Of a DNA stretch of 64,000 bases, positions 34,290 through 43,092 are shown piece by piece (the stretch's first letter is position 1; each line of letters starts with the position of its first letter). Under the pieces are notes generated by a model, which was not told the DNA's origin, made no database searches, and worked only from the letters and a program-made list of their open reading frames with translations. The position numbers and the translations under genes are program-made. The stretch comes from JACKAQ01 sp020634975 [NCBI: Calditrichia bacterium] (GTDB taxonomy: Bacteria > Calditrichota > Calditrichia > RBG-13-44-9): NCBI GenBank assembly GCA_020634975.1, contig JACKAQ010000001.1, positions 372,001 through 436,000 of the forward strand, read 5' to 3'.

Positions 34290-35219
34290 GTGGCTCGCCT
34301 TTTTGAACGTTTCACCAAACATTTTCTGATTGGGCTATTGATTTGCACCGGATGCATTTCGGGCATTTTTGCGCAAAATTCCGCTGATTTTTTTATCTCC
34401 GCAAGTTACGAAAATTTAACGATTTACAATCGCTATCAACAGCGCATTACCGGTGATGAAATCCGGCAAAATTTTGCCAAATTACAACCGCTACAAATCG
34501 AAGAACGCCAGACAAAACTGAGCGACGGCTTTACCGATTGCATGAAAGTGCGATTGGGTCGGAACACATTTTTCATCGCAACGGACGAGGACGGCGCGCC
34601 AAAATTCAGCAATCAACCGGCGGAATTTGCTTTTTTGGAAAACTGCAACCTGCTCGGCGACACTGTTTCGGTGTTGCAAAACGGCGAAATTTTCATCGCG
34701 CAGGATTTGGCTTATCCCAACATCGGCGACGACCGGAAAATTTTTCTGGCAACCGGTGAGCAGTTTGTCCGGCTGTTCGAATGGCAGCGGCAAATTTTTG
34801 CAAAACAGCCGGAAAATCCGGTGCTGTTCGGCTGGACAAATCTCCCAAAACGCGGCGAAGGCAGCAGTTGGGAAATCCGGGCAGCGGAAAAATTGCCCGA
34901 AAAATCACCGGCGGCCGAAAAATCTTTTTTTGAAGTTCAGCAATTTGTCGAAATGCAAACCGGCGAAATCAACCGTGTGCTGACTCGGCTGTTTGGCTAT
35001 TTCAATGAAAAAAAGGGTGAAAACCGGACACCGCCGCAATGGGAAATCAACACCGAAAACGAGCAAATCATTCGATGTAAATTCAGTAATTCCAGTGACA
35101 TCGATCGGTTTAACGAAAGCAGCCGCTACCTGTTTATCCGGCTGGAAAATTATTTGCTGAACAGCGGTTTTTCGGTGGCAATTTCCGGGTCGGAAATTGT
35201 GATTCGACGGAAAACGTAA
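34290..35219 (+). CDS. Exported protein of unknown function in ABC-like cluster
   Basis: A 309-aa periplasmic or outer-membrane protein. The start is GTG (AGGA 6 nt upstream), followed by a signal peptide FLIGLLICTGCISGIFAQN; the cleavage after FAQ is likely, although the earlier TGC could be read as a weak lipobox. The body is mixed alpha/beta with many charged residues (FFISASYENLTIYNRYQQRI; IIRCKFSNSSDIDRFNESSR). No known domain is recognised. It sits 9 nt before the first permease gene, so it is probably cotranslated with the transporter. Confidence 0.72.
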   Translation: MARLFERFTKHFLIGLLICTGCISGIFAQNSADFFISASYENLTIYNRYQQRITGDEIRQNFAKLQPLQIEERQTKLSDGFTDCMKVRLGRNTFFIATDEDGAPKFSNQPAEFAFLENCNLLGDTVSVLQNGEIFIAQDLAYPNIGDDRKIFLATGEQFVRLFEWQRQIFAKQPENPVLFGWTNLPKRGEGSSWEIRAAEKLPEKSPAAEKSFFEVQQFVEMQTGEINRVLTRLFGYFNEKKGENRTPPQWEINTENEQIIRCKFSNSSDIDRFNESSRYLFIRLENYLLNSGFSVAISGSEIVIRRKT

Positions 35220-35228
35220 TCTCAGAAA

Positions 35229-36353
35229 ATGAAAAAAAATCTGATTGAACATATATTGAGTCTGGTGATTGTGAGCGCGATTTTCATCGCGTTGATCGTT
35301 CATTTCAACACAACCGCACAACAGCAGCAGGCAAAATCCGACGCCGTTTTGGAGGAATATCTGCAGCTCGATTTTCTGGAGTTGAGTAATCCGCTGCACA
35401 AATCGCTGCTGCGCGAAACGCTGAACACCTATTTTCCCAACCAAACCGCCAAAAACGATTCGCTGGTTCGGGCAATCGATTCGTATCGCGCCGAGCAAAT
35501 CACCAGCATGCAGCGCCAGCGCCGCGCCAAAGGCATCACTTCGCCGGGAAAAATGGGCGAATTGTTCGGCATGTATCTGCAATTTATTCTCGCTTACGTG
35601 ATCGTCATGCTGCTCACTTATTACGGCGTGCAAACACTGGCGACCATCCGTTTTGTGAAATACCAGCAAAACGATCCGGGCTATCTCATGCAATTTTGGC
35701 GTTTCGTCAACTCCGAGCCATTACCGAAATCTGCCGGTGCACTACTCCCCTACCTCAATTTTTCGGTGGTTCCGCTCATCAAAGCAGTGTTGAAAGCGGG
35801 ATTGTATTTCATCATGTTTTCACCGGCGTATGTGATTGCCTATGCTTTCAAAACGCGATTTGATACGGATTCACTATTTTTTCTGGTGTTGCTCGGCGTG
35901 ATTTCCAACGGATTGCTGATCACATACGCTCAAAAATTTTACACATTTTTGCTCAGCGAAAGCCGCAAAGGGTATGTGCAAACGGCGATCGTCAAAAGTT
36001 TGCACAACAATTATTTTCAACACACGCCGGACGGCATCGGTTGGCCGGCAATTTTCCGGTTCAATAAATCGTTTCCCGGACATGTGTTCGGGCATATTTA
36101 CGAAAACGCCAATTTCCAATACATGGCGACCATCAAAGAACAGGCATCGTTTTTGATCACCGGATTGGTGATTATTGAAATGGCGCTGAACATTCAGGGA
36201 CATTTGTGTTACGAGCTGCTGCAAAATTTGCTGTTCAATCGATACGATGTAGCGCTGGCGATCATTTTGGGGATTTTCGCGGTGGTGAAAGCCACGGAAA
36301 TTTTTGCGGATTACCGGATTTTCCGTACACGGCAACGATTTGCAAATGAGTGA
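35229..36353 (+). CDS. ABC transporter permease, OppB/DppB-like (diverged)
   Basis: A 374-aa inner-membrane protein with the OppB topology: TM1 at residues 8-28, a long periplasmic loop rich in Gln/Arg (~30-110), then about five membrane helices from ~115. The end EQASFLITGLVIIEMALNIQ followed by GHLCYELLQNLLFNRYDVAL corresponds to the OppB stretch in which an ET-x-F helix and a G-x-G turn lead to a final AV-x-x-RDYP helix. The classical EAA coupling loop is barely recognisable. Together with the next gene it would form the membrane channel. Confidence 0.68.
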   Translation: MKKNLIEHILSLVIVSAIFIALIVHFNTTAQQQQAKSDAVLEEYLQLDFLELSNPLHKSLLRETLNTYFPNQTAKNDSLVRAIDSYRAEQITSMQRQRRAKGITSPGKMGELFGMYLQFILAYVIVMLLTYYGVQTLATIRFVKYQQNDPGYLMQFWRFVNSEPLPKSAGALLPYLNFSVVPLIKAVLKAGLYFIMFSPAYVIAYAFKTRFDTDSLFFLVLLGVISNGLLITYAQKFYTFLLSESRKGYVQTAIVKSLHNNYFQHTPDGIGWPAIFRFNKSFPGHVFGHIYENANFQYMATIKEQASFLITGLVIIEMALNIQGHLCYELLQNLLFNRYDVALAIILGIFAVVKATEIFADYRIFRTRQRFANE

Positions 36354-36371
36354 TTTTCGGAAATTTAACCG

Positions 36372-36428
36372 AAGATTCCTGCCTACTCAGGAATGACCAA
36401 AAATTGTCACTCCTGCGTAGGCGGGCGT
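36372..36428. repeat. Palindromic intergenic element (GGAATGA type)
   Basis: CCTGCCTACTCAGGAATGAC and GTCACTCCTGCGTAGGCGGG form ~20-bp arms with four mismatches around an 8-nt centre, in the gap between the two permease genes. A related element lies at 53047-53120. Confidence 0.7.
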
Positions 36429-36466
36429 CGATATAATCAGATTATATCTATAATTATCAATAGTTT

Positions 36467-37330
36467 ATGAATCAGAAAATTCAACAATTTTTCACCGATA
36501 AAGACAAGCTGTGGCTGGCGATCTGGCTTTGCGGCATTGCGCTGCTAACCATCTGGAACGCGCTGTTTTTGAACGCACCGGCGTTTGAACGGGTACGCAC
36601 GGGATTTGTCAACACGATGCTGATTGCGCTGCTGGTCATCGGAATTACGCTGGTTGCCGGGTGGTTGATTGGCGTCGCGGTGTATTTTCTGGAGCGAATG
36701 CGCAACAGCGCAGCGTATCTCACCGCCACATTTTTGCTGAATATTGTTCGCTCGGTGCCGCAAATCGTGGGTATTTTGCTCGGATTTGTGCTGATCACCG
36801 TCGGCATTCAATCGAACGCGCTCGGCAGCGGCGCTACGATTATTCTGGCGATTGCCGGAACGATCAGCCTGTTCGTTTTTCTGGAAATTGTAGACCTCAT
36901 TCGCGAACGCATCGCCCATTTCCGGCGCAGCGATTTTTACAACGCAATGCTGGTTTGCGGCATCTCCGAATGGCGGATCGTGAACGTGGATATTTTGTGG
37001 AAGAACAGCCGCAACCACATTTTCAACAAGCTCATCGCCATTTTTGGCGTGACCATTTTTCTGCTCTGCAGCATCGATTTTATCATTTCCGTGGGGCTGT
37101 CCAACGATGTCAGCTCAATCAACCTGCCGGTGACGCTGGGCAGCCTGCTCGCCAAAATCGATAGTAAACAGGATGTGCTGGCCATCGGGCACACGCTGCT
37201 CAATCCGGGCTATCTTCCGAACCTGTTTTTTAAGCACTTACAGGGAATTTCCGTGGCATTTCTGATCGTGTTTTCATTGGTGTGCATTTACAAAATTGCC
37301 AACGGTTTCGCCCGGAGATATGAATTATGA
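36467..37330 (+). CDS. ABC transporter permease, OppC/DppC-like
   Basis: A 287-aa inner-membrane protein with about six helices. FVNTMLIALLVIGITLVAGW opens the transport fold, RSVPQIVGILLGFVLITVGI follows as in OppC/DppC, and the EAA-type cytosolic loop is FYNAMLVCGISEWRIVNVDI with the conserved Gly. Its last codons overlap the ATPase start by four bases (ATGA), which ties the two together. No usable ribosome site precedes its own ATG. Confidence 0.78.
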   Translation: MNQKIQQFFTDKDKLWLAIWLCGIALLTIWNALFLNAPAFERVRTGFVNTMLIALLVIGITLVAGWLIGVAVYFLERMRNSAAYLTATFLLNIVRSVPQIVGILLGFVLITVGIQSNALGSGATIILAIAGTISLFVFLEIVDLIRERIAHFRRSDFYNAMLVCGISEWRIVNVDILWKNSRNHIFNKLIAIFGVTIFLLCSIDFIISVGLSNDVSSINLPVTLGSLLAKIDSKQDVLAIGHTLLNPGYLPNLFFKHLQGISVAFLIVFSLVCIYKIANGFARRYEL

Positions 37331-38817
37331 GCCATAAAATTCACATCTCCAAAAACGGCAAAACGCTGGTTGCGATCGACAATTTTGATTTGCAGCCCGG
37401 AAAAATAACCTTTTTATTTGGCGAATCGGGCATCGGGAAATCGCTGCTGTCCAAAGCGATTTACGGGCTGATCGATCCGCATTTGCTGGATGTGACGATC
37501 GACAGCATGCCCTACCGCGATTACCTTGCCGATGAAAACGTAATTGCCGCAAAACGCAACGGATTTTTTGTGTTTCAGGAACCGTCCAGCCATCTTAATC
37601 CGCTGCGGACGCTGGAAACGCAGATTAACGAGGGCAGTTTGAGCGGCAAATCCGGCGAAGCGGAGGCGCTCGGCAAATTGTGGGAAGGCAAAGCGGATGC
37701 GGCAGTTCAGCAAATTTTGCGGGTGTTCCCGAAACCATATCGCCCCAGCGGCGGCGAAAAACAGCGCATTTTGCTGGCGATGGCGTTCAAAAAAATCGCC
37801 CGATTCCAGCAGGACGGTGCACCGGACAATCACCTGTTTGTGTTCGACGAACCAACCGGCAGCCTGGATAATCGTTACCGGAATATTTTTCTCAAATTGC
37901 TGCTCGACAAGTTCACCGAAACGCCTTTCACCGGCATTTTTATTACCCATGATTATTCGATTATCAGCGAAATTGCCGGTTATCCGCAACAACTGCAATC
38001 GAAAGTTGTTTACAAAGAATTGACCGAATCGAAAAACGGTTTGCAGCTTCGCGATTTTGCGGCGAAAGAATATCTCAACTGGATCGACGAAGAAAAGCAC
38101 GCTGATTTTGCGGGTTCAAGTTCAGCAAAAACAGTGTTTTCGATAGATAGCGGCTATCGCGTTTTCGGGAAAACGATGCAGTTCCGGAAAGCCAGATCGC
38201 AGCAAAAAGCGGATGAATTGGTCATCCGCAGCGGCGAAATGGCTTATGTAAAAGCCGCCAGCGGCATCGGAAAAACCACGCTCGCGAAAATAATTATGGG
38301 ATTGCAAACGGCCGAAAATTTAGCGTTTTCGCTCTCCGGCGAAGATTTCAGCGAGCAAACACAGCCGGGAAAATGGCGCAAAAAAGTGTGGGGAAAAAGC
38401 GCCGGAATGGTGTTTCAGCATGCGGATGAATCGCTGAATTTGCAAGCCAGCGTGCGGGAAATTTTTGCTGGATTGCCGCTCGAAAAGCCGCTCGACGATC
38501 ATTCGCTGAGCGAACATCTCCGCAGCATTTTTGACATCACCATCGACGATGCGTTTTTGGGCAAACGCACCGGATTGCTCAGCGGCGGACAAAAACAGCG
38601 TCTCAACTTGCTGCGCACACTGCTACTCAATACGGACCTGCTGATTCTCGATGAGCCGTTTAACGGACTGGATTTGGAAAGCATCCAAAAAATTGTCGCG
38701 CTCATCAAATACAAGCTCGCGGACGGCGCTGCCATTTTGATGATTTCCCACAATGAAGAAATTGTCGAAAGCATCGTGCCGCCGGAGCGCATTTATTTTT
38801 TGACTGCGGAAAGTTGA
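37327..38817 (+). CDS. ABC transporter protein with two ATPase domains (OppDF-like fusion)
   Basis: A 496-aa cytosolic protein containing two complete nucleotide-binding domains. Domain 1: Walker A FGESGIGKSLLSKAIYG (~residue 35), signature RPSGGEKQRILLAMAF (~138) and Walker B HLFVFDEPTGSLD (~170). Domain 2: Walker A ASGIGKTTLAKIIMGL (~312), signature LLSGGQKQRLNLLRTL (~418) and Walker B LLILDEPFNGLD (~440). This is how fused OppD-OppF proteins are built and predicts energy supply for the preceding permeases. The H-loops (ITHDYS; ISHNEE) are present in both halves, so both sites look active. Confidence 0.9.
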   Translation: MSHKIHISKNGKTLVAIDNFDLQPGKITFLFGESGIGKSLLSKAIYGLIDPHLLDVTIDSMPYRDYLADENVIAAKRNGFFVFQEPSSHLNPLRTLETQINEGSLSGKSGEAEALGKLWEGKADAAVQQILRVFPKPYRPSGGEKQRILLAMAFKKIARFQQDGAPDNHLFVFDEPTGSLDNRYRNIFLKLLLDKFTETPFTGIFITHDYSIISEIAGYPQQLQSKVVYKELTESKNGLQLRDFAAKEYLNWIDEEKHADFAGSSSAKTVFSIDSGYRVFGKTMQFRKARSQQKADELVIRSGEMAYVKAASGIGKTTLAKIIMGLQTAENLAFSLSGEDFSEQTQPGKWRKKVWGKSAGMVFQHADESLNLQASVREIFAGLPLEKPLDDHSLSEHLRSIFDITIDDAFLGKRTGLLSGGQKQRLNLLRTLLLNTDLLILDEPFNGLDLESIQKIVALIKYKLADGAAILMISHNEEIVESIVPPERIYFLTAES

Positions 38818-38830
38818 CGGAACAGACTAA

Positions 38831-38917
38831 TTTAACCGCAAAGAACGCTGAGTTATCAGAGGATACTACTCCAATTTAATTCTTTTTTCTGCTTCCTCAG
38901 CGAACGCTGCGGTTAAA
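38831..38917. repeat. Inverted repeat after the ABC cluster
   Basis: TTTAACCGCAAAGAACGCTG... (38831-38852) pairs with ...GAACGCTGCGGTTAAA (38896-38917), about 18 of 22 positions complementary, around an AT-rich centre. It shares its arm sequence with 34018-34252. Confidence 0.7.
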
Positions 38918-38995
38918 AAACAACTTTCCCTTGCCCGTCACTTTCTTTTGCGCGTTATTTCAGGAAATTCAACAACATAAACAGGAGATAAATTG

Positions 38996-39361
38996 ATGAA
39001 AGTCGCATACGTTTTTGCCACATCCGGACATACCGCAAGCTATAAACTCGGCAAAATGATTCTGCCCCAACTGGAAAACGGCACCCATGGCGTGACCGTG
39101 ATCGGCATGTTTTTCTTCGACGACAACACCTATATTTTGCGAAAAGGCGATCCGATGGGCGAACGGCTTGCAAAAATCGCCAAAGAAAAAGGCATGTTGT
39201 TGATGATGTGCGACCAGTGTGCATTGGAGCGCGGACTCGCCACCGGCGTTGCCGGCGATTGCAGCCCGACCGGCACGGTTGAAGGCGTGCAGGTTGGTTG
39301 TTTCCCGGATTTGTATGGCGCATTGGCTGGAAATCCGCCGGATCATGTGATCACTTTGTAA
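38996..39361 (+). CDS. DsrE-like small sulfur-relay protein
   Basis: A 121-aa cytosolic protein of the DsrE/DsrF-like fold (MKVAYVFATSGHTASYKLGK opening strand and helix). It has three Cys in two clusters, MMCDQCALERG near residue 60 and GVQVGCFPDLYGAL near residue 100; DsrE-fold proteins pass persulfide sulfur between such cysteines. AGGAG lies 10 nt before the ATG. The next gene starts 12 nt downstream, so they form an operon. The exact partner and substrate are unknown. Confidence 0.72.
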   Translation: MKVAYVFATSGHTASYKLGKMILPQLENGTHGVTVIGMFFFDDNTYILRKGDPMGERLAKIAKEKGMLLMMCDQCALERGLATGVAGDCSPTGTVEGVQVGCFPDLYGALAGNPPDHVITL

Positions 39362-39373
39362 TTGGAGAAAATG

Positions 39374-40156
39374 ATGAAAGAAGCGTTCGACGAATTTTTG
39401 AAAGACCAACGCGAGCAACGGGCAATCGTACTCACGCTCTCGTTTTTGGGCGGCGGTTTTCTCACGCTCTGGTTTTTGAAGGAATTTTTGGGCATCGCCA
39501 CAGACGGCATTTTAATTGCGATGATTTTGCTTCCGCTGATTATCTATCTCGTTGTTTCCGGTAGAGTTAGCGAGTTAAAAACTCCCGGCGGACTGGAAGC
39601 GAAATTTAAGGAAGCGGCGCAATCGAACGTCAGCGCGGCTTCGGAAACGGTGGCTGTGGAAGATGTTCAGGCGCTCGCCGAAGGCGAAATGCTCTTTAAA
39701 AGCATCGTGAAAGTGCGCACGCCGGACCCGACCAAACCGCTGGTTTTGTTGCTCACTATCGGCAAATCGGACGCACCGTATTCCCGCGAAAACCTGTTGA
39801 ACGCGATGGATGTGTATGAGCAACACCGCAATTTCAAATTTGTGGTGTTCCGCGATGCCAAAGAAAAATTCGTCTGCTACATGATGAGCTGGGCGTTTCG
39901 CGGTATCATCGACAAAGCGGCACTCGGCGATGAATTTGTCGAATTGCTCAATAGCGGCGCGACCGGTGAGCTGCTCCGTTACCCAAATATGGTGAATGAA
40001 ACGATTACCACTGCAACCTCGAACATCGACGCACTGAAAGCGATGACCGAAAAAAACATCGAAGCGTTGGTGGTGATCGACCCAAAAGGGATGGTCGCGG
40101 GCGTTTGCGAACGGGAGCAGGTGCTTAGCAAGCTGCTGCTGAATCTGGCGGGGTGA
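39374..40156 (+). CDS. Membrane-anchored protein with CBS-like C-terminal domain
   Basis: A 260-aa protein. Two adjacent membrane helices (residues ~19-36 and ~43-62) leave the rest in the cytosol. Residues ~95-190 are an uncharacterised alpha/beta region (KPLVLLLTIGKSDAPYSREN). The C-terminal ~70 residues read as half of a CBS pair (TATSNIDALKAMTEKNIEAL, then VVIDPKGMVAGVCEREQVLS), which would bind an adenosyl ligand. Of two tandem ATGs, 39374 has the better spacing to GGAG. Cotranscribed with the DsrE-like gene. Function unknown. Confidence 0.68.
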   Translation: MKEAFDEFLKDQREQRAIVLTLSFLGGGFLTLWFLKEFLGIATDGILIAMILLPLIIYLVVSGRVSELKTPGGLEAKFKEAAQSNVSAASETVAVEDVQALAEGEMLFKSIVKVRTPDPTKPLVLLLTIGKSDAPYSRENLLNAMDVYEQHRNFKFVVFRDAKEKFVCYMMSWAFRGIIDKAALGDEFVELLNSGATGELLRYPNMVNETITTATSNIDALKAMTEKNIEALVVIDPKGMVAGVCEREQVLSKLLLNLAG

Positions 40157-40193
40157 TTTTTTGCCACGGAGGCAGGGAGAAAAAACTGATCGA

Positions 40194-40232
40194 AAATCTC
40201 CAGATTTAGCTGGTTAATCTGGAGATTTTTGC
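40194..40232 (+). terminator. Strong hairpin terminator
   Basis: AAATCTCCAGATT and AATCTGGAGATTT form a perfect 13-bp stem with a 9-nt loop, followed by T-rich sequence, 37 nt after the CBS-like gene stop. It can also work for hutG from the other strand. Confidence 0.85.
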
Positions 40233-40343
40233 ATTTTCAGGAATGACAAATTTTGTTTATTTCGCGTTTTTCGTAGGCAAAAAACAGAAAAACTTCGCAC
40301 ACGCCACGTCTTTGCGGAAAACCAACAACCACAAATTAAATAT

Positions 40344-41330
40344 TTACAGATACTTAGCAATCACACTCATCGTTTCCAGAACGAGATCGACGGTGGGCGT
40401 GAGCACATCGTGCTTTGACGGAACCACCTGTTTTTCTTCGGGAAACAGCGCGCTCCAATGCTGCTTTCGCGACGATGCTTCCACTATATCGATCCCGAAA
40501 ACCGGGGCAGATTTCAGCACCGTTTCCACAATTTGCAACCAAGAATTACGGCTGATGCCCTGATCCGCCGGTGCGCTCACGCCGGGCGCATCGCTTGCGG
40601 AAACCGCATCGATATCCAGACTGAGATAAACGCCATCCATTCCCGCCATAATTTGCTGCAACGCGCTTTCGGTGATTGCGGCGGCGTTGCTTTCGCTGCA
40701 ATCGGCGTCGTATCCCACAAAAACGCCGTTCGAGCACGCATAATTTTCCATCGATTTGAACAATTCCGACGGCTGGCGATGGATGCCCAAAACCGCCATA
40801 TTTTTGCCCGGCAATCGCATGTCCGCATCTTCGAGCAGGCGATAAAACGAATTCCCGCTGCTGATGATATTTTCCACACCGCAACAGATTTCCGGCGGGC
40901 GCATGTCCCAATGAGCGTCCACATACAGCAGTGCGATGTTGGCATCCGGCAACGCGTGACGCACACCGCGAAACAGCGGATACGTCAGCGAATGATCGCC
41001 GCCCAGCGAAACGGGGATTTTTCCGGCAGTAGCAACCGCCGCCGTAATCGCTTCGCTGATGCTTTCGTGTCCGGCAATCGTTTGCAGATTGTGCTGCAAA
41101 ATTGCATTTGCATTATCACGGTTTTCGGGAGAAATTTCGATCGCAAATTCCTGTAAATCCAGCAATTGGCACTCCCAATCAATCGGTGATTTTTTCAATC
41201 GTTTGATAATTGCGGCAGGTGCTTCAGCCGTTCCGGTAACGCCGCGTTTCAGTCGCTGCATCATGCGGATGCCGTTTTCAAATGGAATGCCAAACACGAT
41301 TGGCGTGGCATTTTTCTGCTCAAATTTCAT
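40344..41330 (-). CDS. hutG: Formimidoylglutamase (arginase/ureohydrolase family)
   Basis: A 328-aa cytosolic manganese hydrolase that would convert formiminoglutamate to glutamate in histidine degradation. Metal ligands are visible in SLGGDHSLTYP, LLYVDAHWDMRP and YLSLDIDAVSASDAPGVSAP. The gene overlaps hutI by 11 bp and follows it in the same transcript, which decides for HutG over agmatinase or arginase. HutH and HutU are not in the window. Confidence 0.86.
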   Translation of the reverse strand: MKFEQKNATPIVFGIPFENGIRMMQRLKRGVTGTAEAPAAIIKRLKKSPIDWECQLLDLQEFAIEISPENRDNANAILQHNLQTIAGHESISEAITAAVATAGKIPVSLGGDHSLTYPLFRGVRHALPDANIALLYVDAHWDMRPPEICCGVENIISSGNSFYRLLEDADMRLPGKNMAVLGIHRQPSELFKSMENYACSNGVFVGYDADCSESNAAAITESALQQIMAGMDGVYLSLDIDAVSASDAPGVSAPADQGISRNSWLQIVETVLKSAPVFGIDIVEASSRKQHWSALFPEEKQVVPSKHDVLTPTVDLVLETMSVIAKYL

Positions 41331-42606
41331 CGCAAAAATCCATAATTTTGCCGTTTTTGATGACCGTTTTCACCGGATTACCGCCGATTTGGTAAGCAAC
41401 ATGCCGGAAATCCGCGTATTTCAAAATGAGCAAATCCGCCGCTTTTCCCACCTCGATTGACCCGACGCGATCGCCCATTCCAACCGCGAACGCCGCGTTG
41501 ATGGTCGCAGCGTTGAGCGCTTCCGACGGCAGTAATTTTTGGTATCGGCAAGCCAGCGCCATCACCAACGGCATGGAGGGGCAGGGCGCGGAACCGGGAT
41601 TGATATCCGTTGCCAGCGCAATTGCCGCGCCGTCGTCTGCGAATGCGCGGGCATCGGCAAAGTGGCTGCTGCCAAAATTGAGATTGACCGCCGGGATAAA
41701 CACCGCAATTGTGTTGGATGCCGCCAAAATCGCCCGTTCCTCCGGCGTTGTCACATCGAGATGATCCGCCGAAGTTGCGCCCAATTCCGCAGCCAGCGAT
41801 GTGCCACCGAGCGCAGTAAATTCGTCCGTGTGAATTTTCAGCGAAAATCCGGCCGCTTTTCCGGCAGCCAACACCCGCCGCGACTGCGCCAGATTAAATG
41901 CATTTTTTTCGCAAAACACATCCACGAACAGCGGGATTTGCTGTTTGGCAAAGATCGAATTTCGATACCATTTTTCCACCTGCGGCAGCATTTCCGCAAT
42001 AATCAGATCAGTGAAATCATCGCTGCGACCGGAGAATTCCGGCGGGATCGCGTGCGCACCGAGAAAGGTTGGCACGAGCGTCATTGGGTGGCTATCTTCA
42101 AGAATTTCAACCGCTTGCAGCATGTGCAATTCGCTCTCTGTGGACAAGCCGTAACCGCTTTTCACTTCTGCTGTTGTGGTGCCGAGTTGCAGCATCTCGT
42201 TTAATCGCGGGCGGCTTTGCGCAGCCATTTCCGCCGGCGTTGCCGCGCGGGTCGCTGTCATCGTTGACAAAATACCTCCGCCAGCCGCCAGAATTTCCAA
42301 ATAATCCGCGCCTTTTATCCGCAGTTCAAATTCGTTGATGCGCTCACCCGCAAAAACAACGTGGGTGTGGGCATCCACAAAGCCGGGAACGACCGCGTTG
42401 CCGCCCGCGTCGATCACGGTTTTGGCGTCATATTCGCGCCGGATTTCCGCGACATCACCAACGGCGATAATCTTTCCGTTTTGGACTGCCACCGCCGCAT
42501 TGTTACGCAACCCGGCGTCGTTCAACTGCTCGCCGCGTTTGGGCGCAGTCGCTGCGCAAGTTGCCAATTGACCAATATTTGTGAGAATGAGATCTGCTGT
42601 TTTCAT
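41320..42606 (-). CDS. hutI: Imidazolonepropionase
   Basis: A 428-aa amidohydrolase that opens the imidazolone ring in histidine breakdown. VVPGFVDAHTHVVFAGERIN carries the zinc-binding HTH motif, FELRIKGADYLEILAAGGGI is characteristic of HutI, and LKIHTDEFTALGG and IALATDINPGSAPCPSMPL complete the metal and substrate sites. Length is normal for the family. It is the first of the two hut genes on this strand. Confidence 0.94.
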   Translation of the reverse strand: MKTADLILTNIGQLATCAATAPKRGEQLNDAGLRNNAAVAVQNGKIIAVGDVAEIRREYDAKTVIDAGGNAVVPGFVDAHTHVVFAGERINEFELRIKGADYLEILAAGGGILSTMTATRAATPAEMAAQSRPRLNEMLQLGTTTAEVKSGYGLSTESELHMLQAVEILEDSHPMTLVPTFLGAHAIPPEFSGRSDDFTDLIIAEMLPQVEKWYRNSIFAKQQIPLFVDVFCEKNAFNLAQSRRVLAAGKAAGFSLKIHTDEFTALGGTSLAAELGATSADHLDVTTPEERAILAASNTIAVFIPAVNLNFGSSHFADARAFADDGAAIALATDINPGSAPCPSMPLVMALACRYQKLLPSEALNAATINAAFAVGMGDRVGSIEVGKAADLLILKYADFRHVAYQIGGNPVKTVIKNGKIMDFCDEI

Positions 42607-43092
42607 CGAACCGTCACAAGTTTTATTGTTTTTGAATCAAATAAGTTATGGCTGAAATCGTTTGATGTCGAGCGGAAAATGAATCCGCTCCAGGCGTAAT
42701 ATTTTGTTACCGGCACAAATTTCACCAGTGATTTCAGCTGTTCGGGGAAATTGCAATTGTTGGATTTGTAGTATTTTTTGCAGTTTTTCAAACAAAACAC
42801 ACAGCCTACCATTCGTTTTTTTACGCAATTTTCAAAATGCTCTATTTGTCGGGTTACGCCCTTTTGAGAAATGATTATCTGATCGTAAATTTCGTATCTC
42901 TTTGAGAATTGCGTTACGGCTTCGCATTCAACATAATCTGCATTTTATGGATAAGCCAGCGCCAGCAGGCACGGATCAGGAAATGGTTTTAACAGGAAGA
43001 ACTACAACGATGCAAATGTTCAGGATGACAACTTTTCCACCTGCGATAGCAACCGGGAAAAATAACTCAGCCCAACCTGAGGAGCAATTGCC
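42607..43092. other. Divergent intergenic region before the M6-like protease
   Basis: About 485 bases between hutI and the protease gene, which read apart from each other. No supported gene; short frames in both directions lack ribosome sites and homology. It should contain both promoters. Confidence 0.5.
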
